DNA of 13,141 nt. Origin: JANMDR01 sp031376425 (GTDB taxonomy: Bacteria; Pseudomonadota; Gammaproteobacteria; Burkholderiales; Usitatibacteraceae). Both the position numbers and the translations under genes were made by a program. The notes beneath the pieces are model-generated. The model searched no databases. It was not told where the DNA came from and saw nothing but the letters and a program-made list of their open reading frames with translations. Below, piece by piece: positions 1-7,462 of this stretch. Each line of letters begins with the position of its first letter. Position 1 is the stretch's first letter. The stretch is taken from the NCBI GenBank assembly GCA_031376425.1, contig JANMDR010000056.1:1-13141 (forward strand), given 5' to 3'.

Positions 1-324
1 TTATTGTTTGTTATCTTTAAATTTATCTTGGCCTTGATAGGCATCCCAAGCTGTGTCGGCCATGCTAAAGCCCACTTCGGCCTTGCCTGCACCTACAAGC
101 TTCATATTGTCTACCGATGCACCAGTGACTTCTGCCGTGGCCTGCATGCCGGGTACATTCTTAGTGAGTACATTGGCAATACCACCACCAAGCGGATAGT
201 AAACGCCGCCGGTTCCGCCTGTAGCAATTGAAATCTTTACCTGCGCCATCGCTGTTGTAGCCATTACGGTTGATACAGCTATTGCACCCACAATGGTGGT
301 GGCAATTCGGGTAAGTCGCTTCAT
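1..324 (-). pseudogene. TAXI-family TRAP transporter solute-binding protein, N-terminal part ended by an early stop
   Basis: This is the start of a periplasmic substrate-binding protein of a TRAP transporter, TAXI class, which captures a small (typically carboxylate) substrate and hands it to the membrane permease. Residues 1-27 form a signal peptide (MKR, hydrophobic core, AMA cleavage site). The mature part begins with the family hallmark ATGGTGGVYYPLGGG, followed by the ASVDNMKLVGAGKAEVGFS segment. The frame meets TAA after 107 residues, at the very edge of the window, while family members are usually a little over 300 residues. The lost part would hold most of the binding site, so the gene looks truncated or frameshifted. 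Its continuation would lie before position 1 and cannot be seen. A GAGGA ribosome-binding site at 329-333 supports the ATG at 322-324. It is divergent from the permease that starts at 487. The family call is firm; the pseudogene status is inferred from length. Confidence 0.85.
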
Positions 325-486
325 GAAGTCCTCACTTTGTTATTGGAAAATATTAGTCTAGCATAGGTAGCAATTAAGGCTTCATGATTTCGGGTAGCGA
401 TGAAACGTAGCAATTCATAGCGTGATTGCGTGTAAAATTTGGATAGGAGTAGGTACCGCAAAAATCATAAAAATTTGGAAAATCCA
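325..486. promoter_or_regulatory. Divergent intergenic region with repeated GTAGCAATT motif
   Basis: This stretch separates the divergent TAXI binding-protein and TRAP permease genes, so it should carry promoters for both. The 9-mer GTAGCAATT occurs at 367-375 and again at 407-415, with starts exactly 40 bp apart, about four helical turns. A related GTAGCGAT lies between them at 394-401. Same-face spacing would suit a dimeric or tetrameric regulator, but that is inference. A TAAAAT at 433-438 could be a -10 box for the permease; I see no convincing -35 box for either direction. Confidence 0.35.
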
Positions 487-2550
487 ATGACGCAACTACC
501 AAGCAACTCAGCTAACGATGCATCGAATGTTGAAGTTATCGTAAGTGAGGACGCGCTACAAAAAGCCGAAAAATTTATCGAAGAGGAAGAAGGTGCCAGT
601 CATAAGATTAAAGGCTGGATTGCGGTTTTCCTTACCGCCATTGCGGTGCTTAGTACGGTATTTCATCTCTATGCGGCCTACAGCATTGTGCCAACTCAGC
701 AATTGCGCGCGATCCACGTAGGTATCGTATTATTTCTCTCGTTTCTAGCATTCCCTATCGCGATGCGCTACCGGCACCGCATTATGTGGTGGGACGTGCT
801 ACTGGCATTATTGAGTATTGCTATTGTCAGCTATATGCTGATGGGCGGTGATGATTTCACCGATCGTGCCGTCACCCCTAATTTATGGGATCGTGCATTT
901 GGTGTGGCGCTGATTGTGCTGGTGCTAGAGGCCGCGCGGCGCACATCAGGCTGGATTATGCCCTTGGTATGCGTTGGCTTTATCGCCTATGCCATGCTCG
1001 GCCCGTGGCTGCCTGATCCCTGGACTCACCGTGGCTATGATGTGGATCGCTTAATTGGTCATATGTATATGACTCTTGAAGGTATTTTTGGGGTGGCAGT
1101 GGATGTATCAGCCACGCTCATTATTTTATTCACCATATACGGCGCCTTCCTGCAATTCTCGGGTGCTGGTAAGTTTTTTCTCGATTATTCATTTGCCCTG
1201 ATGGGTGGTAAGCCAGCAGGCGCGGGGCGCACCGTGGTACTAGCCTCCTTTTTATTGGGTGGGCCCTCCGGTTCAGGAGTTGCCACAACGGTGACGATTG
1301 GTTCTGTCGCCTATCCGATGTTAGCTAAAGCGGGCTATGAAAAAAATGCCGCAGGCGGCTTGCTTGCGGCGGGTGGATTGGGTGCGATTTTATCGCCGCC
1401 GGTGTTAGGTGCTGCCGCGTTTTTGATCGCGGAGTTTTTGAAAATCTCTTACCTTGATGTGATCCTGATGGCTACCGTGCCAACAGTGCTGTTTTATTTC
1501 TCATTGTTTGTAATGGTGGAGTTAGACGCCCGCAAATACGGCATGGGCGATGTGCCGTTTGATCGCGCCGCGAGCGCCTTGCAATTGGCTAAAAAATACT
1601 GGTATCACTTCGGCTCATTATTCTCGATTGTGGTGTTTATGCTGGTGGGGTTTTCACCAACACTTTCAGTATTTTGGGCAACGGCTGTGGCGTTTACGGT
1701 TAGTTTTTTTAGACGAGAAAGCGCCTTAATTCCTTGGGATATATTTAGTACAACCAAGGTGCCAAAAACATCAGTGTTAAAAAAGTTCTGGGATTCAAAG
1801 CTCATTAAAGCGATGGAAAATGGCACCATGAGTTCGCTAAACGTCGCCGCTACGTGTGCCGCAGCAGGAATTATCGTTGGCGTGGTGACATTGACGGGCT
1901 TGGGTTTAAAATTTTCAAGCATCGTCATCGCCTATGCTGGGGGCAGCCTTATTCTCACTGCTATTTATACAGCCTTGATCGTATGGGTGATTGGCTTGGC
2001 CGTACCGGTGACGGCAAGCTATATTATTTGTGCGGTGATTGCGGCACCGGCAATGATAAAACTAGGGGTGCCGGATTTTGCGGCACATATGTTTATTTTT
2101 TACTATGCAGTATTGTCTGAAGTATCCCCCCCCACAGCACTGTCACCATTTGCTGCTGCTGCCATTACCGGTGGTGATCCCTATAAAACCACCTTGCAAT
2201 CGTGGAAGTACACCCTGCCTGCATTCATCGTGCCCTTCATTTTTGTGCTTGATCCTATGGGTGTCGGCGTGCTGCTCAAGCTACCTGCTGGTGCTACGTG
2301 GGCAGGGAGTTGGATGAGCGTTGCGGCAGTCATCACCTTGGCCTTCATCACCATCAGCGTGCTGGCCGCCGCTGCGCAAGGCTGGTATTTAAAGCGTACT
2401 ACGCGCTTGGAGCAGGGTTTGCTTGCAGCGGCAGGTGTGATGATGCTAATCCCGCAATTAGCGTGGGATGTGGCGGGGATTGTTTTAGCCGTGGCGGTGG
2501 GAGTGATGCAAATGCTTCGTAAGGCAGATAAGGAGAAGGGGAAAGCTTAG
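487..2550 (+). CDS. TRAP transporter fused permease subunit (4TM/12TM, DctQM type)
   Basis: This inner-membrane permease fuses the small (DctQ-like, 4TM) and large (DctM-like, 12TM) subunits of a TRAP transporter, and works with a TAXI binding protein using an ion gradient. The protein is 687 residues and hydrophobic throughout, after a charged N-terminus of about 55 residues that includes a Glu-rich stretch. Fused-family landmarks are GGPSGSG (about 258-264) with the following ATTVTIGSVAYPM, LSPPVLGAAAF (around 302-312) and SPPTALSPFAAAAITGGDP (from about 547). I chose ATG 487, preceded by a weak GGAA. An upstream in-frame TTG at 439 would add 16 residues but has no ribosome-binding site. 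A run of eight C bases lies inside the conserved SPPT codons. The partner binding gene is divergent and broken, so this system may depend on another binding protein or be inactive. Confidence 0.93.
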   Translation: MTQLPSNSANDASNVEVIVSEDALQKAEKFIEEEEGASHKIKGWIAVFLTAIAVLSTVFHLYAAYSIVPTQQLRAIHVGIVLFLSFLAFPIAMRYRHRIMWWDVLLALLSIAIVSYMLMGGDDFTDRAVTPNLWDRAFGVALIVLVLEAARRTSGWIMPLVCVGFIAYAMLGPWLPDPWTHRGYDVDRLIGHMYMTLEGIFGVAVDVSATLIILFTIYGAFLQFSGAGKFFLDYSFALMGGKPAGAGRTVVLASFLLGGPSGSGVATTVTIGSVAYPMLAKAGYEKNAAGGLLAAGGLGAILSPPVLGAAAFLIAEFLKISYLDVILMATVPTVLFYFSLFVMVELDARKYGMGDVPFDRAASALQLAKKYWYHFGSLFSIVVFMLVGFSPTLSVFWATAVAFTVSFFRRESALIPWDIFSTTKVPKTSVLKKFWDSKLIKAMENGTMSSLNVAATCAAAGIIVGVVTLTGLGLKFSSIVIAYAGGSLILTAIYTALIVWVIGLAVPVTASYIICAVIAAPAMIKLGVPDFAAHMFIFYYAVLSEVSPPTALSPFAAAAITGGDPYKTTLQSWKYTLPAFIVPFIFVLDPMGVGVLLKLPAGATWAGSWMSVAAVITLAFITISVLAAAAQGWYLKRTTRLEQGLLAAAGVMMLIPQLAWDVAGIVLAVAVGVMQMLRKADKEKGKA

Positions 2551-2613
2551 CTTACGTATCCGTCAAGGTAGACCGGCTATGCAAAAACCCTTGCGTTTGC
2601 CGCCGCTCTAAGC

Positions 2614-2648
2614 CTTGAAAATGCCCCAAAAAATAGGGCATTCTCAAG
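2614..2648. terminator. Hairpin between convergent genes, probable bidirectional terminator
   Basis: Arms CTTGA (2614-2618) and AATGCCC (2620-2626) pair with GGGCATT (2636-2642) and TCAAG (2644-2648), with one A/C mismatch and an A-rich loop. It sits between the stop of the TRAP permease and the convergent PilZ-like gene. The flanking T-tract is weak, so termination efficiency is uncertain. The inner stem and loop closely resemble those of the terminator after argG. Confidence 0.6.
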
Positions 2649-2670
2649 ATTCCTTACTTACCATCACCAA

Positions 2671-4284
2671 CTAGTTATTGGTTGGTGTAAATTGAAATAG
2701 ATCAAATTTCGATGTACGTTCCATTAACGTAGTCGCGCGTACGGTGTATTCGCGACCATGGTCGCTGATGGTGAATTCGCGTAGGTCGCTGAAGGTATCA
2801 GGCAAGGTTAAAATTTCGTCCGATTCAGTTTCCGAATGCGGTGGAGCTAAGAGCAGCGCCGGGATGGGGCGTCCGCCGATAGTCGCTTCAATAGTTACAC
2901 TGGTTGCAGCAGGGGAGACCAGCTCTAGGCCAAATTCCAACGCGTCATTTTCAAGTAAAGTTAGCCAACGCACTACGCCCATATTCCAAGTACGCCCGCC
3001 GATGAAGCGCACACCCACGGCCTCACCAACGGTAATGGCCACCGTGCCGCCTTGCATGCGATGGAGGCGCAGACCATTTGCACTTTGATTAAGTACCTGC
3101 CATTCATCAACGCCCACCTGCTTTGCCGCGTCATCTTGAGGAATGGTGAGCAGTGGCATGGTGTGGCCGCCCTCGTATACAGCGGAATCATCTTCGGTTT
3201 GCGATTGTTCAAGCTCGCGTTCAGCAAAATAGGCGATGCCTTTAATGCCGCTACACAGCGCCAAGGTGGCGCTTGCGGGGTTGCGCCTAAATTGGCGTTT
3301 TGGTGGATCACCCCAAAGGCGCAATAGGCGTTGAATCAAATCGCTAATATCATGCGTGGCGCGGCTTTGCGCGACAGAGGCGTTGCTATTGGTCGCTGTA
3401 CCCGGTTGCGCGCGGTGCTTTAGCCGTTCAATTAAGCGTTTGGTTTCGAGAATACGCAGTACCGTGCCACCAGCGGCGGCGCGTGAACCTTGAATCACCG
3501 GCTTGGGGGCTTGGTCACCATCTAGCGCTACAACAAAAAGCTCATTGGGGTTGGCACCCTCGCTATCATTGCGAAAATCCACCATAGCGCGATTGCGACC
3601 GAGCACCTCTTGTACACGATCCACTTCTTTAAACATGAGCCGGTAGGGGTCCGCCATTGAGATTAGGCAGGTATCAACGTACACCTCGCCAATATTAGTT
3701 TTGCTTTGCGCGGCGCGTTGATTTTCATTAATAAAATCGACGGGTTCTGTTACTAAATCAGAGTCTTCTGCAAAGCCAAAAAGCTGGTGTAACTCTGCCC
3801 ACACGCCTTGGGGTACGGGGTGATAAGTTTTATAGCACTGCAAAATTTGCGCGGCAGCATAGTACATCGCGCGATATAAATTAGGGCCGATGTTTTTCTT
3901 GGCGTTAAACTTTAAAAGCTTGCCCGAACGCTCCATGAGCACCAGTTTATAGGTGTAGGCACATTCAATAGCGAGCTTGCGGGCGAGCTGGAACGCATCC
4001 AACTGGCGCGTCGGCATCGGTAAGCTACTGTACGCATAGATGGCTTCTAGTTCTTCAAAAACAACGCACAAAATTGGGGTAATAGTGTCGATGAATTCTA
4101 AGCGGTCATCAGCCGAAAATTTTGCGCGATTAACGTTTTCTAAAAAGTCGTGGAGCTTCTTTCCGGCCTCAACTGTTTTGGTAAGCGGCAACGATTCCGC
4201 CCAAAGCTTGATTTTTTTTGGATTAGTTTCAAAATCTTTAGCTAATGTTCGTGTTGAAACGGGTAGATTTAAATTCAGCGCCAT
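2671..4284 (-). CDS. Long cytosolic protein with a degenerate C-terminal PilZ-like domain
   Basis: The 537-residue soluble protein has no signal peptide or membrane segment. Residues 1 to about 380 are mostly helical and unlike any domain I can name. The C-terminal region reads like a PilZ fold: N-x-S-x-x-G at residues 399-404 (NQSANG), then VGEAVGVRF, MGVVRWL and a closing FGLELVSP strand. PilZ domains bind cyclic-di-GMP through an arginine motif RxxxR shortly before D/NxSxxG. Here the preceding stretch (DDAAKQVGVDEWQVL) has no such arginine pair, so c-di-GMP binding is doubtful and the domain may be a non-binding variant or bind differently. The start ATG has a good AAGGAG six bases upstream. 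The gene stands alone, convergent to the TRAP permease and divergent from tlpA-like. The PilZ-like call is moderately sure; the cellular role is unknown. Confidence 0.7.
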   Translation of the reverse strand: MALNLNLPVSTRTLAKDFETNPKKIKLWAESLPLTKTVEAGKKLHDFLENVNRAKFSADDRLEFIDTITPILCVVFEELEAIYAYSSLPMPTRQLDAFQLARKLAIECAYTYKLVLMERSGKLLKFNAKKNIGPNLYRAMYYAAAQILQCYKTYHPVPQGVWAELHQLFGFAEDSDLVTEPVDFINENQRAAQSKTNIGEVYVDTCLISMADPYRLMFKEVDRVQEVLGRNRAMVDFRNDSEGANPNELFVVALDGDQAPKPVIQGSRAAAGGTVLRILETKRLIERLKHRAQPGTATNSNASVAQSRATHDISDLIQRLLRLWGDPPKRQFRRNPASATLALCSGIKGIAYFAERELEQSQTEDDSAVYEGGHTMPLLTIPQDDAAKQVGVDEWQVLNQSANGLRLHRMQGGTVAITVGEAVGVRFIGGRTWNMGVVRWLTLLENDALEFGLELVSPAATSVTIEATIGGRPIPALLLAPPHSETESDEILTLPDTFSDLREFTISDHGREYTVRATTLMERTSKFDLFQFTPTNN

Positions 4285-4293
4285 CTGGGCTCC

Positions 4294-4317
4294 TTGTCAT
4301 CTTGGAGGCGATGACAA
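4294..4317 (-). promoter_or_regulatory. Hairpin abutting the ribosome-binding site of the PilZ-like gene
   Basis: TTGTCATC (4294-4301) and GATGACAA (4310-4317) form a perfect 8-bp inverted repeat with an 8-base loop. In the minus-strand transcript the 3' arm runs directly into the GGAG of the gene's ribosome-binding site, so its AA is shared between stem and Shine-Dalgarno. This could tune translation or be a protein operator; both ideas are inference. Confidence 0.4.
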
Positions 4318-4455
4318 CGTTTATTATTCAATGTTCGTGAGTGTCTATTTTGTGACATTATCATATCAGAGGCGGAAAACCCTGCCTAGCTTTGCGGATA
4401 ATTTCGGAATTATTACCAAGATTGTGTGCTTTAAATGCCGCATAATCGTGGTTAA

Positions 4456-4477
4456 CCCGTAGTTGACCCGCAGTTGA
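4456..4477 (+). repeat. Tandem 11-bp repeat upstream of the tlpA-like gene
   Basis: CCCGTAGTTGA (4456-4466) is followed at once by CCCGCAGTTGA (4467-4477), ten of eleven bases identical. It lies 44 bp before the likely start of the thioredoxin-like gene, where a promoter or regulator site would be expected. No clear -35/-10 pair is visible here. Confidence 0.35.
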
Positions 4478-4520
4478 ACTGCTGCAACCCGCTTAAACCC
4501 AAACTGAATTGCTGATTAAA

Positions 4521-5030
4521 ATGATTTTAAGTCGCTTAAAATGCGTTTCTACCTTCGTAATTGTCGTCACATTTTCGCTGTTTTGTTTTTACAGCCATCC
4601 TGCGGCCGCCTTTGAATTAAAAGATAGCCAAGGCCAAATACAAAGTTTAGATGCCCTGAAAGGTAAATGGGTTGTGGTCAATTTTTGGGCCACCTGGTGT
4701 GCACCATGCGTAAAGGAAATCCCTGAAATTGCTGAATTTGCTAAAGCCCAAGGTGAAAAAGTGCGTGTCATTGGCATTGCCCTCGATTGGTATGACGACG
4801 ATAAACCCACTGCTGCTGAAGAAAAGAAAATTAAAGCAGCCGCGTTAAAGGTGGGCATCACCTATGCGTCCGTGTTGGGCGATGATGCGACGGAAAAAAT
4901 TTTTGGTAAGCAAAAAGGCTTGCCCGTTACCTTAATTTATAACCCTGCGGGCAAATTAGTCATCAATAAAACGGGACCAATTAGCAAGCAGTGGCTTGAA
5001 GATGCAGTCGCAGGCAAGGCAGTTAAATAA
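4521..5030 (+). CDS. TlpA/ResA-like periplasmic thiol-disulfide oxidoreductase
   Basis: This is a 169-residue exported thioredoxin-fold protein of the TlpA/ResA type, which reduces or exchanges disulfides in periplasmic or membrane proteins, for example during cytochrome c maturation. An N-terminal hydrophobic segment of about 20 residues ends in HPAAA, consistent with signal peptide or anchor. The active site NFWATWCAPC gives the CxxC pair at C60 and C63, and GLPVT supplies the cis-proline. The insert typical of TlpA-like proteins (GIALDWYDDD) follows the second strand. I start at ATG 4521; an in-frame TTG at 4509 would add four residues, and neither start has a clear ribosome-binding site. 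Its stop overlaps the start of the next gene by one base (TAATG), so the two are probably translated together. The exact partner protein cannot be told from the sequence. Confidence 0.88.
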   Translation: MILSRLKCVSTFVIVVTFSLFCFYSHPAAAFELKDSQGQIQSLDALKGKWVVVNFWATWCAPCVKEIPEIAEFAKAQGEKVRVIGIALDWYDDDKPTAAEEKKIKAAALKVGITYASVLGDDATEKIFGKQKGLPVTLIYNPAGKLVINKTGPISKQWLEDAVAGKAVK

Positions 5031-5518
5031 TGGCACCCTCAGTAATGGTACCTTTGGCTGCAGCAAAAATAACAACATGGGCTCGCGATGGCGCGGAACT
5101 TTCAGCGCTACGCCAAATCGTATTTGTAGGCGAGCAGGGTGTGCCTGCTGAACTTGAGTTTGATGCGCTTGATGCGCAACCTAAACGCACAGCGCACGCC
5201 TTAATACGCGATGCAGCGGGTGTGGTCATCGCCACCGGTCGCTTGGTGCTCACCCGCGAAAGCGTGACGTCTGCAACGCATGCAATACCACGTATTGGCC
5301 GCATGGCCGTGCGCCGCGATATGCGCGGGCAGGGTGCTGGTGGGCAGGTGCTGCAAGCGCTGTGTGCTCACGCCCAATGCCTAGGCTATACGGAAGTGCT
5401 ATTGCACGCGCAAGCACATGCGGCGGGGTTTTACGCCGCGCATGGTTTTGCACAGGCAGGGAAGCAGTTTACCGAAGCCAATATTTTGCATTTGGAAATG
5501 CGTAAAGCATTAGGCTAG
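5030..5518 (+). CDS. GNAT-family N-acetyltransferase
   Basis: This 162-residue cytosolic protein of the GNAT superfamily should transfer an acetyl group from acetyl-CoA to an amine. Motif A is clear: IGRMAVRRDMRGQGAGG, with the RxxGxG acetyl-CoA pyrophosphate loop at residues 99-104. The later part, LHAQAHAAGFYAAHGF...EANILHLEM, matches the FY-x-x-x-GF motif B and closing strands of the ElaA/YjcF-like subgroup. That subgroup has an N-terminal LRQIVFVGEQGVP segment, also present here. The length is normal and the start ATG overlaps the stop of the thioredoxin-like gene by one base, indicating translational coupling. The substrate cannot be predicted and I see no functional link to the thioredoxin partner. 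Confidence 0.88.
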   Translation: MAPSVMVPLAAAKITTWARDGAELSALRQIVFVGEQGVPAELEFDALDAQPKRTAHALIRDAAGVVIATGRLVLTRESVTSATHAIPRIGRMAVRRDMRGQGAGGQVLQALCAHAQCLGYTEVLLHAQAHAAGFYAAHGFAQAGKQFTEANILHLEMRKALG

Positions 5519-5593
5519 TTACTCCGCTAAAGTGCTGATCTTGTAAAAATTTGCTGCATCGCACCAAATTTTCCGCCCGAAAATGCAATAATG

Positions 5594-5704
5594 GAGGGCT
5601 CGCAATTTATTTGCGCATGCTGCGCCCTCTAAAAGTGCTTGGAGATGCCCGCGACCCGAAGGTAGTCCTCTTGCGGGAAAAACAGGGTATTCCCAAGCAC
5701 TTTT
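5594..5704 (+). ncRNA. Structured leader or small RNA upstream of argG (unassigned)
   Basis: Two inverted repeats fill the gap between the GNAT gene and argG. The first pairs GAGGGC (5594-5599) with GCCCTC (5624-5629) and encloses CGCAA/TTGCG (5601-5605/5611-5615). The second is a perfect 12-bp stem, AAAAGTGCTTGG (5631-5642) with CCAAGCACTTTT (5693-5704). It is extended after one mismatch by GATGCCC/GGGTATT (5644-5650/5685-5691), and its loop also contains CCCGC/GCGGG (5648-5652/5673-5677). The inner stems share the same CCC, so they exclude each other. The 3' arm ends in five U residues. A weak -10-like AATAAT at 5587-5592 would start a transcript at about this point. It could be an argG leader, an attenuator, a terminator for the upstream pair or a small RNA. 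I match it to no known RNA family. Confidence 0.45.
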
Positions 5705-5745
5705 TGCAACCTCATTTATCCCATAATTTCCTTCGGAGATGCGTT

Positions 5746-7083
5746 GTGTCAACTATTCTGCAAAATTTACCCATTGGTGAAAAAGTAGGTTTGGCTTTTT
5801 CAGGCGGCCTAGACACTTCTGCAGCGTTATTATGGATGCGTGAAAAAGGCGCTATTCCCTACGCCTACACCGCCAATTTAGGTCAGCCCGATGAGCCGGA
5901 CTATGATGAAATTCCCCGTAAAGCCCTGCAATATGGTGCAACCAAAGCTACGCTAATTGATTGCCGCAAACAAATGGTAGCCGAAGGTATCGCGGCCTTG
6001 CAAAGCGGCGCGTTTCACATCACCACGGCGGGCAGCACCTACTTCAACACCACACCGCTGGGCCGTGCGGTAACCGGCACCATGCTGGTCGTGGCGATGC
6101 GTCAGGATGATGTAAATATCTGGGGTGACGGTAGCACCTATAAAGGCAACGACATTGAGCGTTTTTATCGTTACGGTTTGCTGGCAAATCCGGCTTTAAA
6201 AATTTATAAGCCGTGGCTAGATCAGCAATTTATTGATGAACTCGGTGGCCGCACGGAAATGTCCGCCTATATGACTAAATGTGGGCACGGTTACAAGATG
6301 AGTGGCGAAAAAGCCTATTCAACCGATTCAAATATTCTGGGTGCCACCCATGAGGCCAAGGATTTAGAGTTTCTAAATAAAGGTATAAAAATCGTGCAGC
6401 CGATTATGGGCGTGGCGTTTTGGCGTGATGACGTTGTGGTTAAAGCTGAAACGGTGACGATTCGTTTTGAAGCGGGGCAGCCGGTTGCGCTCAACGGTAT
6501 TGAGTATGCCGATCCCGTTGCCTTGATGTTGGAAGCGAACGCGATTGGTGGCCGACACGGTATTGGCATGTCGGATCAAATTGAAAACCGCATCATTGAA
6601 GCCAAGAGCCGTGGTGTGTACGAAAGCCCCGGTTTGGCGCTACTTTATATTGCCTATGAACGCTTGGTTACCGGCATTCATAACGAAGATACGATTGAGC
6701 AATACCGTGCCAATGGCCGTCGTTTGGGGCGCTTGCTCTACCAAGGCCGGTGGTTTGATTCGCAGGCGATGATGCTACGTGAAACCGCGCAGCGTTGGGT
6801 TGCCAGCGCTATTACCGGTGAAGTGAGCATTGAATTGCGGCGCGGTAATGACTATTCATTGCTCGATACCGTCAGCCCAAATCTGACCTATCGGCCGGAG
6901 CGTTTAACGATGGAGAAGGGCGCTTCAGCGTTCTCGCCGCTTGACCGTATCGGCCAACTCACTATGCGTAATTTAGACATCATGGACACCCGCGAAAAAC
7001 TGCAAGGCTATGCCGATGCTGGACTGCTGGCGGCAGCGCCTGACAGTGGCATGCCAGTATTAGGAGCGCCAAAGAAGTTTTAG
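5746..7083 (+). CDS. argG: Argininosuccinate synthase (long, E. coli-type)
   Basis: ArgG condenses citrulline and aspartate with ATP to argininosuccinate, the penultimate step of arginine synthesis, in the cytosol. The protein is 445 residues, the normal length for the long bacterial subtype. The ATP-binding P-loop SGGLDTS is at residues 19-25. The blocks YAYTANLGQPDE, FNTTPLGRAVTGTMLV, WGDGSTYKGNDIERFYRYG, EKAYSTDSN, GATHEAKDLE and GIGMSDQIENRIIEAKSRG are all intact. The start is GTG 5746, with GGAG at 5735-5738 seven bases ahead, and MSTILQNLP aligns with the known N-termini of this enzyme. The reading frame stays open for 65 codons upstream, but that part has no family similarity. Structured DNA lies just before the ribosome-binding site and a strong terminator follows, so argG is likely its own unit. 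Confidence is very high. Confidence 0.98.
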   Translation: MSTILQNLPIGEKVGLAFSGGLDTSAALLWMREKGAIPYAYTANLGQPDEPDYDEIPRKALQYGATKATLIDCRKQMVAEGIAALQSGAFHITTAGSTYFNTTPLGRAVTGTMLVVAMRQDDVNIWGDGSTYKGNDIERFYRYGLLANPALKIYKPWLDQQFIDELGGRTEMSAYMTKCGHGYKMSGEKAYSTDSNILGATHEAKDLEFLNKGIKIVQPIMGVAFWRDDVVVKAETVTIRFEAGQPVALNGIEYADPVALMLEANAIGGRHGIGMSDQIENRIIEAKSRGVYESPGLALLYIAYERLVTGIHNEDTIEQYRANGRRLGRLLYQGRWFDSQAMMLRETAQRWVASAITGEVSIELRRGNDYSLLDTVSPNLTYRPERLTMEKGASAFSPLDRIGQLTMRNLDIMDTREKLQGYADAGLLAAAPDSGMPVLGAPKKF

Positions 7084-7186
7084 ACGCGCTGATAGAAAGC
7101 GGACATCGAACTTATGTTTTTGCAAGCCGATGTGGTGAATTTGCAACAATAAAATCAAACCCGTCGTCAACCGCACAATTTAATTA

Positions 7187-7228
7187 AAACCCGAAGAATG
7201 CCTAAAATAGGGCATTTTCGGGTTTTTT
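7187..7228 (+). terminator. Intrinsic terminator after argG
   Basis: AAACCCGAA (7187-7195) plus AATGCC (7197-7202) pair with GGCATT (7211-7216) plus TTCGGGTTT (7217-7225), a 15-bp stem with one bulged G, followed by further T residues. It is about 100 bases after the argG stop. The A-rich left flank would let it work on both strands. The rest of the 379-base gap to the next gene (7084-7462) holds an inverted repeat CTTGTG/CACAAG (7412-7417/7429-7434) but no gene that I can see. Confidence 0.85.
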
Positions 7229-7462
7229 GCATTTTAGTGGCCGATGTTTCTAGGGTTTAAAACAACAGCAATTTTTAAGTTCCGTTCAAGACACACTTGT
7301 TAACGAAAATAAATTGTTATTCACCTTTGCATGCCCTAATATCCGTTTGCTCGCAATTCATTCAAACGACCGTTTTAATTTATGAAATTGCGATTATTAG
7401 CAAAATAACAGCTTGTGGCCGATAGAGTCACAAGTCATAAATCATAAATGAGGAGATTTTGA

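Noticed and set aside
439..486. TTG start of the TRAP permease
   Set aside because: It has no ribosome-binding site and adds only 16 unconserved residues; ATG 487 is simpler.
4040..4462. 140-codon plus-strand frame over the start of the PilZ-like gene
   Set aside because: It is mostly antisense to a well-supported gene and shows no recognisable protein features.
5592..5632. Short leader peptide (MEGSQFICACCAL) as an arginine attenuator
   Set aside because: It contains no arginine codons and no convincing ribosome-binding site, so a classic attenuation peptide is not supported.
5594..5704. 6S RNA, SRP RNA or a known riboswitch
   Set aside because: The length and the conserved core sequences of those RNAs do not match what is seen.
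5551..5745. In-frame 65-codon extension upstream of argG
   Set aside because: The family N-terminus aligns exactly at GTG 5746, which has a good GGAG. The upstream codons have no family similarity and overlap the palindromic structure.
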